Source of the DNA: SAR86 cluster bacterium AG-390-O18
GTDB taxonomy: Bacteria > Pseudomonadota > Gammaproteobacteria > Magnimaribacterales > AG-339-G14
Reading direction: 5' to 3'
NCBI GenBank assembly: GCA_003279605.1
Contig: QCHF01000001.1
Location: 400,075-464,074 of the forward strand
Length of the DNA stretch: 64,000 nucleotides
The position numbers and the translations under genes are program-made. Below the pieces are notes generated by a model that was given only the letters and a program-made list of their open reading frames with translations, had not been told where the DNA came from and made no database searches. Position 1 is the first letter of the stretch; every line of letters starts with the position of its first letter. Positions 58,327 to 64,000 of this stretch are shown piece after piece.

Positions 58327-59187
58327 ATGAAAGATTTTGAAAGTTTAAAAACTTCTATAAAAAGTAAAGTTTTGACAGTCGTCTTTAATAGACCCGAAAA
58401 AATGAATACCTTTTCAGGCCAGATGTTAAAAGATATTTTAGAACTTCTTGACGAAGCTGAAAAAGATGATGAAATTCGAGCAGTTATTTTTACTGGTTCT
58501 GGAAAAGCCTTTTGTGCGGGAGCAGACCTATCTTCAGGTGAGGATACCTTTGACATGTCTGAAAAAGGAAAGTCTAAAACTGAAGTAAAAAGAGATACAG
58601 GGGGAATACTAACTCTAAGATTATTTGATTTTAAAAAACCACTGATTGCAGCAATAAATGGAGCAGCTGTAGGTGTAGGAGTCACCATGACACTTCCGAT
58701 GGATGTAAGAATTTGTTCTGAGAAAGCTAAATTTGGATTCGTGTTTGCTAAGAGAGGTATCGTTCCTGAGGCTTGTTCAAGTTGGTTTCTTCCTAAGATT
58801 GTAGGTATTTCCAATGCTCTGCAGTGGTGTTTGTCTGGAAAAATATTTATGCCTCAAGAAGCTCTAGATAAAGGATTAGTTACCGAAGTTACTTCCGAAG
58901 ATAAATTACTAGAAAGAGCTGAAGAAATAGCAGCAGATTTTGTAGAAGCTACTTCTAGCCTTTCAGTGACTCTTATCAGGCAAATGTTATGGAAAATGTT
59001 AGGAGCTGATCATCCTATGGAAGCTCATAAAATTGACTCTCGAGGAGTATATTCTCTTGGTAAAACCGGTGAAGCCAGTGAAGGCGTTATGTCTTTTTTA
59101 GAAAAGAGAGAACCAAATTTTCCTGGAAAGGTTAGCAAAGATTTACCTGAATTTTACCCATGGTGGGAAGATAAAGAATTCAAATAA
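58327..59187 (+). CDS. Enoyl-CoA hydratase/isomerase (crotonase) family protein
   Basis: A 286-residue crotonase-fold enzyme with FNRPEKMNTFS, FTGSGKAFCAGADLSSG, NGAAVGVGVTMTLPMDVRI and RGIVPEACSSWFLPKIVG, where the glutamate is suitably placed for hydratase activity. I start at 58327 (MKDFES) rather than 58288, as the extra 13 residues look unnatural and a purine-rich run precedes the later ATG. It overlaps the carboxylase gene by one base, so the two are coupled. The substrate is not identifiable. Confidence 0.92.
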   Translation: MKDFESLKTSIKSKVLTVVFNRPEKMNTFSGQMLKDILELLDEAEKDDEIRAVIFTGSGKAFCAGADLSSGEDTFDMSEKGKSKTEVKRDTGGILTLRLFDFKKPLIAAINGAAVGVGVTMTLPMDVRICSEKAKFGFVFAKRGIVPEACSSWFLPKIVGISNALQWCLSGKIFMPQEALDKGLVTEVTSEDKLLERAEEIAADFVEATSSLSVTLIRQMLWKMLGADHPMEAHKIDSRGVYSLGKTGEASEGVMSFLEKREPNFPGKVSKDLPEFYPWWEDKEFK

Positions 59188-60725
59188 TGTCCTGGAAAAA
59201 AGAAATTTCTCAAATTAAGCTCAGGGAAAAGCTGGCTAAGCAACAAGGTGGTCCTGAAGCGGTTAAGTTGCAACATAATAAAGGACGTCTTACCTTGCGT
59301 GAGAGAATAGATCTTTTGCTTGATAAAGAATCTTTTGAAGAAATTGGCAAAGTAGCTGGAGGAGCCGAATATGATGATGAAGGAAATATAACCTCCCTCA
59401 CCCCGGCAAATTTTATTTTAGGCTTTGGAAAAATTGATGGGCAAGATGTAATAGTTGGCGGTGAAGATTTTACAGTTAAAGGTGGTTCTCCTAACGCAGC
59501 AGGTTTAAGAAAGAGTGTTTATACAGAAGATCTAGCAGTTAAACATAAATTTCCTTTAGTTAGACTTCATGAAGGTGGCGGAGGCTCAGTTGCAGGACCT
59601 AGTAAAGAAAAAAAAGGTTATGGCGGAGATCCAGTTTTTGCTAGATCCAGATTTAAGTCTGTTGCCCAAACTCTTAAAGAAGTTCCAGTAGTTTCTGCTG
59701 CCTTGGGCCCTGTCGCGGGACTTCCAGCCTCTCGTTTTGTAGGTTCTCACTTCAGAATAATGGTTAAAGACAATTCTCAAATTTTAGTTGCAGGTCCTGC
59801 AGTGGTATCTAGGGCTTTTGGTAAAGATTTTACAAAAGAGGAATTGGGAGGCTCTGACGTTCACAAAAAAAATGGTGTAACGGACAATATTGCTGAATCT
59901 GAAGAGGATGCTTTTAATCAAATTAAAAAATTTCTATCTTTCTTTCCTGCAAATATTTATGAGCTCCCGCCAAAAAAAGATTCAAAAGATGAGACAGACA
60001 GATCGGAAAAAATTCTAGAAAAAATCATTCCTAAGGACAGAAAAAAAACCTATGAGATGAGAGAGATAATCAAAATGGTAGTTGATGATAAAGATTTTTT
60101 TGAAATGTCTAATTTTTTTGGTAGAGGGATAATCACAGGATTTGCTCGACTGAATGGTTTTTCAGTTGGTATTTTTGCAAATGATAGTAACTTTTATGCT
60201 GGATCAATGACTGCCGATAATGCAAAGAAAACTACTCGTTTCATCAAACTATGCGATCAATTTAATATTCCAATTTTAACAATTGTTGATGAACCTGGTT
60301 TCTTAATCGGTAAAAAAGCTGAGGAAGACGCAACCATACTTCATGGAACGGAGGCAGTTTTAGCTGCTGCAGATTCCTCTATTCCATGGTGCACTCTCAT
60401 GGTAAGAAAATCTTTTGGTGTTGCAGCTGCAGCTCACTTTGGAGAAGATCCTTATGTGTTAGCCTGGCCCTCTTCTGAAGCAGGCGCGTTACCCTTAGAG
60501 GGAGGAGTTGCTGTTGCCTTTGGAAAAGAGATTGCCAAAGCAAAGGATCCAGAAAAAAAGAGGAAAGAAATAGAAGAAAAATTAGCAAAGTCTCAAAGTC
60601 CCTTCCCTAGGGCAGAGGCTTTTTCGGTGCATGAAATTATTGACCCGAAAGACACAAGGCAGTATCTTTGCTCATGGATTACTAGAGTCCAAAAAAGTTT
60701 AGAAGTAAAATTACTAGATAAATAA
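59187..60725 (+). CDS. Acyl-CoA carboxylase carboxyltransferase (beta) subunit
   Basis: A 512-residue biotin-dependent carboxyltransferase subunit. It includes RLTLRERIDLLLDKESFEEIG, RLHEGGGGSVAG, DEPGFLIGKKAEEDATI and KSFGVAAAAHFG, in the carboxyl-transferase family pattern of propionyl-, methylcrotonyl- or geranyl-CoA carboxylases. No biotin carboxylase/BCCP subunit is adjacent in this window. Context with a crotonase and an aldehyde dehydrogenase suggests branched or terpenoid acid catabolism, which is inference. Confidence 0.92.
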   Translation: MSWKKEISQIKLREKLAKQQGGPEAVKLQHNKGRLTLRERIDLLLDKESFEEIGKVAGGAEYDDEGNITSLTPANFILGFGKIDGQDVIVGGEDFTVKGGSPNAAGLRKSVYTEDLAVKHKFPLVRLHEGGGGSVAGPSKEKKGYGGDPVFARSRFKSVAQTLKEVPVVSAALGPVAGLPASRFVGSHFRIMVKDNSQILVAGPAVVSRAFGKDFTKEELGGSDVHKKNGVTDNIAESEEDAFNQIKKFLSFFPANIYELPPKKDSKDETDRSEKILEKIIPKDRKKTYEMREIIKMVVDDKDFFEMSNFFGRGIITGFARLNGFSVGIFANDSNFYAGSMTADNAKKTTRFIKLCDQFNIPILTIVDEPGFLIGKKAEEDATILHGTEAVLAAADSSIPWCTLMVRKSFGVAAAAHFGEDPYVLAWPSSEAGALPLEGGVAVAFGKEIAKAKDPEKKRKEIEEKLAKSQSPFPRAEAFSVHEIIDPKDTRQYLCSWITRVQKSLEVKLLDK

Positions 60726-60740
60726 ATAAAGAGGATAAAT

Positions 60741-62174
60741 ATGAAAGTTTGTGAAGAGTTTTATATAAATGGTGAATGGGTAAAACCCATTAATGACTTA
60801 AAAACTTTAGATGTTACTAACCCTGCTACAGAGGAAGTCTACGGAAGAATTGCGTTAGGAGATAAAGATGATGTTGACGCAGCAGTAGAAGCTGCATATT
60901 CAGCTTTTGAAAGCTTTGGTTACAGTTCGGTTGACGATAGAGTGAGCTTACTTGAAAAAATATTAGAAGTTTACCAGGGAAAATATGACGAAATTGCAGA
61001 AACTATTTCTTCAGAAATGGGCGCTCCGATAGGTTTATCTAAAGCTGCTCAAGCAGCTACCGGTCTTGGTCACTTTAGTACGGCTTTAGAAACTCTAAAA
61101 AATTATAAATTTGAAGAAGTTAAAGGGTCTGCTCTCATAAGAAAAGAGCCTATTGGTGTAGTAGGAATGATTACTCCTTGGAATTGGCCAATAAACCAAA
61201 TTTCTTGCAAAGTCGGCCCTGCTCTTGCAGCTGGCTGTACTATGGTTCTAAAACCAACTGAAATTGCTCCATTCAATGCAATTCTTTTAGCTGATGTTCT
61301 TCATGAGGCGGGAGTTCCAAAAGGGGTGTTTAATTTAGTAAATGGTGATGGGCCTTCTGTTGGTGAGGCAATGTCTGCTCACCCTAAGATAGATATGATG
61401 TCTTTCACAGGATCTACGAGAGCTGGAGTTGCAGTTGCCAAAGGTTCAGCAGATACCGTAAAAAGAGTTCATCAAGAATTAGGCGGAAAATCAGCGAATA
61501 TCATTTTAGACGATGCTGATTTTGGAAAAGCTGTAACAAAGGGTACAGCGCATATGTTCAATAATACCGGGCAGTCATGTAATGCACCTTCAAGAATGCT
61601 TGTTCCTGCCTCCAGACAAGATGAGGCTAAAGAAGCTGCAAAAGCAGTTGCCGAAGGAATAGTTATTGGAGATCCCTCTGACGAGTCAACTAATATGGGA
61701 CCTGTTGTGAGCGATGTTCAATTCAATAAAATTCAAGGTCTCATCGAGAAAGGTATTGAAGAAGGAGCCGAAGTAGTAGTTGGAGGACCTGGAAAGCCAG
61801 AAGGCTTAAATCAAGGCTATTTTGTTAAACCAACTGTCTTTGCAAACGTTTCCAATGATATGACCATAGCGAGAGAAGAAATTTTTGGACCTGTCTTATG
61901 CATCATTCCTTACAAAGATGAAGATGATGCTATAAGGATTGCAAACGACACTCCTTATGGGTTATCGGGCTATATATCTTCTGAAGATCCTGAACATGCT
62001 TTAAGCGTAGCTAGAAGGATTAGAAGTGGAAATGTTCATATCAATAATAAACCTACAGGAATTGATGCTCCTTTTGGTGGGTTCAAGCAATCTGGAAACG
62101 GAAGAGAATGGGGAGAATTTGGGTTTGAAGAGTTTTTAGAAATAAAAGCTGTAATGGGCTACGCCTCAAAATAA
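60741..62174 (+). CDS. NAD(P)-dependent aldehyde dehydrogenase
   Basis: A 477-residue aldehyde dehydrogenase with the catalytic cysteine in NNTGQSCNAPSR, the general-base glutamate in HQELGGKSAN, and SFTGSTRAG in the cofactor fold. The ATG follows AGAGGATAAAT, a good ribosome-binding site, 15 bases after the carboxylase stop. It probably oxidises an aldehyde from the same pathway as its neighbours. The exact substrate is unknown. Confidence 0.95.
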   Translation: MKVCEEFYINGEWVKPINDLKTLDVTNPATEEVYGRIALGDKDDVDAAVEAAYSAFESFGYSSVDDRVSLLEKILEVYQGKYDEIAETISSEMGAPIGLSKAAQAATGLGHFSTALETLKNYKFEEVKGSALIRKEPIGVVGMITPWNWPINQISCKVGPALAAGCTMVLKPTEIAPFNAILLADVLHEAGVPKGVFNLVNGDGPSVGEAMSAHPKIDMMSFTGSTRAGVAVAKGSADTVKRVHQELGGKSANIILDDADFGKAVTKGTAHMFNNTGQSCNAPSRMLVPASRQDEAKEAAKAVAEGIVIGDPSDESTNMGPVVSDVQFNKIQGLIEKGIEEGAEVVVGGPGKPEGLNQGYFVKPTVFANVSNDMTIAREEIFGPVLCIIPYKDEDDAIRIANDTPYGLSGYISSEDPEHALSVARRIRSGNVHINNKPTGIDAPFGGFKQSGNGREWGEFGFEEFLEIKAVMGYASK

Positions 62175-62187
62175 TCAACTAAAATAT

Positions 62188-62234
62188 AATGACTATCTTT
62201 GTAACCGGTGGAGCTGGTTACATAGATAGTCATT
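62188..62234 (+). pseudogene. galE-like start fragment inside an imperfect palindrome
   Basis: The 47 bases form a 19-bp stem with one T-T mismatch and a nine-base loop. Read from 62189 it encodes MTIFVTGGAGYIDSH and then TAA (62234-62236). This is strikingly like the N-terminus of UDP-glucose 4-epimerase (GalE: VTGGAGYIGSH), with Asp in place of the third Rossmann glycine. No further epimerase sequence follows. It may be a relic of a deleted galE, or a coincidence of a hairpin. No T-run follows, so it is a weak terminator. Confidence 0.5.
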
Positions 62235-62262
62235 AATCTCATCTGCAATCAAATACCATAAA

Positions 62263-63711
62263 ATGCTCTTTAACTCACTTCTAAAAGCTTTCTTATTTGT
62301 ATTTTTGCCTTTGCAGGCTTTTTCTGATCCATGGCTTACTGGAAAAAATGAGTTTGAAGTCAAAAAATTAGAGTATTTTTCCATTAAAAATCAATTTTCT
62401 ATTGATTCATCTGCCTACCCTATTCCCTTAGCGCTTGTGAGAAATCCCAATGAAGATATGTTCAACAACATGTCGTTAATGAATGAGTATATTGAAGTTG
62501 CAGATAAAATTATTCAAAGAGAATCAAAAAAATTTATCAACGAGATTGGATTCTCATCAAACTCAGAATTCAATCCGTTTAGATTTATAGATAGTAAATT
62601 TAAAGACAAAAATTCTTTATTCTTTTCCTCTTCTTATCTAGGAGAAAGATTTTCATCAAAGATTTCAATTACAACTTTTGAAAATCCTTATGAAGAAAAA
62701 AAATATGATTTTAGTGATTCTTATCTTGCCTTAGTTTCAGGAAATTTTATTCTTGGTGTTGGAAACTATGATAGATGGTGGGGTCCTTCTCATCATGCAA
62801 GCTTAATTCTCTCAAATTATTCTAAATCCTCCCCTGGATTATTTATAAGATCTCTCGAGGGTTTTACTTCTCCCCTGCCCTTGATTAGAAGTTTTGGAAA
62901 GTTGAATTTTTCCTTTTTTGTCAATCAATTAGAAAGTAATAGAGTAATAAAAAAACCTTTTTTAATTTCTGGAAGATTATCCTTTAATCCTGTTAATGGC
63001 CTAACTATTGGCCTGACAAGATCAATAATGTTTGGTGGTAATGGCAAGGATAATAGCTTTAAGGCTCTTTGGGACTCTATAAGAGGTGATGCATCAAAAA
63101 TGCAAAGTGACTCGGATGCAAATATAGATAACGAATTAGCTGGATTTGATATTAAATATAGTTTCAATATCAATGATCTGGTATGGACTTTTTATGGTCA
63201 ATATATTGGAGAAGATGGAACTGACTATTGGCCCTGGCGAACTTTTTATTTAGCAGGGACAGAATTTATTTTTCTAAAAGGTGGCAAGTTAAATAGCGTT
63301 GTAATTGAATATGTTGATACCTATTACAATGGTCAAGATACTGGTACTGATGTGATTTATGAGCATGGTTCATATGGAAGTGGTTATAGATATAAGGGAA
63401 GTCCATTAGGAGCATTTATCGATGGCGACTCTAATTACATGCATTTATCTCTTACTAGCGAAATAAATAACGTCACAAATATTGAATTTTCAATGTTTTA
63501 TGGAAATCTAAATAAAGATAATAGTGGTACCAAAAATTCCTGGGGAACAACAAATGAAGATTTTTATGGAATTGTTTTAAACTTTGATTTCAATATCAAC
63601 TCTAAAATTGATATTGGATTCAACATGACTAGTCTTAGCGAATCTCTTTCATACAGAGGAAAAATTCTAGATAAAAATATTATAGGTTTGGATTTTAAAT
63701 ATCGTTTTTAA
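62263..63711 (+). CDS. Wzi-like capsule assembly outer-membrane protein
   Basis: A 482-residue protein with a signal peptide (AFLFVFLPLQAFSDPW) and a beta-barrel-like body ending in aromatic residue YRF, as in outer-membrane proteins. GNYDRWWGPSHHASLILSN matches the Wzi/capsule-assembly signature. Wzi helps attach capsule at the cell surface. No other capsule export gene is nearby; only the single glycosyltransferase at 25621 and the galE-like relic hint at surface glycan. Confidence 0.82.
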   Translation: MLFNSLLKAFLFVFLPLQAFSDPWLTGKNEFEVKKLEYFSIKNQFSIDSSAYPIPLALVRNPNEDMFNNMSLMNEYIEVADKIIQRESKKFINEIGFSSNSEFNPFRFIDSKFKDKNSLFFSSSYLGERFSSKISITTFENPYEEKKYDFSDSYLALVSGNFILGVGNYDRWWGPSHHASLILSNYSKSSPGLFIRSLEGFTSPLPLIRSFGKLNFSFFVNQLESNRVIKKPFLISGRLSFNPVNGLTIGLTRSIMFGGNGKDNSFKALWDSIRGDASKMQSDSDANIDNELAGFDIKYSFNINDLVWTFYGQYIGEDGTDYWPWRTFYLAGTEFIFLKGGKLNSVVIEYVDTYYNGQDTGTDVIYEHGSYGSGYRYKGSPLGAFIDGDSNYMHLSLTSEINNVTNIEFSMFYGNLNKDNSGTKNSWGTTNEDFYGIVLNFDFNINSKIDIGFNMTSLSESLSYRGKILDKNIIGLDFKYRF

Positions 63712-63977
63712 CGTCCTAATTTACCTTGTCTATCACACCTGTGACGACCAACCTTAAAATTTCTGACTGCTCCGTGCTTAGTCTTTCTTCCATTAACCCT
63801 TTTTCTCCAAAGTCTAAAGCTTGAGGACTTTAAATTATTCCTCATGATGGAAATTAGTTCTCCATGATTTATAGAGAATTCTTTTTCTATAACCTCAAAA
63901 GGGGTCCTATCTTCCCAAGCCATTTCAATTATTCTATTGGTGCTTTCTAAATTAATGCTTTTTATAACTTTCTTCAT
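63708..63977 (-). CDS. DUF2805 (TIGR03643) family protein
   Basis: An 89-residue basic protein: IEMAWEDRTPFEVIEKEFSI resembles a helix-turn-helix, followed by SSSFRLWRKRVNGRKTKH and an arginine-rich tail. This fits DUF2805/TIGR03643, a small family that in many genomes is linked to photolyase-related and DUF2256 genes. Here those lie about 26 kb away. It could bind nucleic acid. It overlaps the end of the Wzi-like gene by four bases. The last 23 bases of the window hold no feature I can support. Confidence 0.8.
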   Translation of the reverse strand: MKKVIKSINLESTNRIIEMAWEDRTPFEVIEKEFSINHGELISIMRNNLKSSSFRLWRKRVNGRKTKHGAVRNFKVGRHRCDRQGKLGR

Positions 63978-64000
63978 TATTATCCCAATGTGAAATTATC

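Noticed and set aside
62188-62234. Ordinary terminator of the aldehyde dehydrogenase gene
   Set aside because: The stem is long but no T-run follows on the plus strand, and the GalE-like reading is too specific to ignore.

Overview
The window is a dense, strongly AT-rich bacterial chromosome segment. Genes commonly abut or overlap by 4 to 26 bases, and I see no gene-free stretch longer than about 160 bases. Gene orders and families point to a streamlined marine gammaproteobacterium, most likely SAR86-like. The signs are smc-zipA-ligA, DUF2066 divergent from purM-purN with pgsA-type and hda genes behind it, umuDC under a LexA box, a complete System I ccm operon, coq7, and many acyl-CoA catabolic genes. 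The genus-level guess is inference; no rRNA is present. I found no insertion sequence, prophage or CRISPR array.

Layout. 1-4175: end of an AtuA-like gene, a DMT permease, xseA, an M23 lipoprotein and a TlpA-like lipoprotein. 4199-10509: sppA, then hda, a PgsA-type synthase and DUF2066 on the minus strand, divergent from purM, purN (broken by one frameshift) and DUF3108. 10511-17488: a long minus-strand run nadA-nadC-lipoprotein-serine hydrolase-recX-dnaX-recR-dcd. 17546-23394: yqgE, a DsbD-like reductase, HNH, pyrB and umuDC. 23473-27341: coq7, a small membrane protein, tRNA-Val(GAC) overlapping an MsrA-thioredoxin-MsrB fusion gene, a glycosyltransferase and an unknown exported protein. 27347-34915: a 1012-residue metzincin-like lipoprotein, a Baeyer-Villiger-type monooxygenase, and a tightly overlapping rhodanese/small membrane protein/diheme cytochrome/beta-helix set. 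34961-44268: lipid catabolism (enoyl-CoA hydratase, thioesterase, three acyl-CoA dehydrogenases, quinone-oxidoreductase-like and VOC proteins) with a photolyase-like gene and tRNA-Leu(TAG). 44265-49996: SLT transglycosylase, ligA, zipA, smc. 50046-55861: ccmABCDEFGH plus a CcmI-like TPR gene. 55945-64000: hisI, tRNA-Arg(CCT), an RRM protein, metY under a SAM-II riboswitch and terminator, a crotonase/carboxylase/aldehyde dehydrogenase operon, a galE-like relic in a palindrome, a Wzi-like porin and a DUF2805 protein.

How it fits together. The ccm operon would mature c-type cytochromes such as the diheme protein at 32673. CcmG, TlpA, the DsbD-like protein and the periplasmic Msr fusion form a thiol-redox and repair set. 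The acyl-CoA genes suggest use of fatty, branched or terpenoid acids. DNA maintenance genes are spread along the window.

Most worth a second look: an 810-residue Smc with intact ATPase heads but no recognisable hinge; a 10-A tract in dnaX where one-base slippage in either direction gives an immediate stop just after the clamp-loader domains (a candidate gamma-subunit mechanism); the SAM-II/terminator leader of metY; the purN frameshift at A8; and the galE-like start sequence held inside a near-perfect palindrome.
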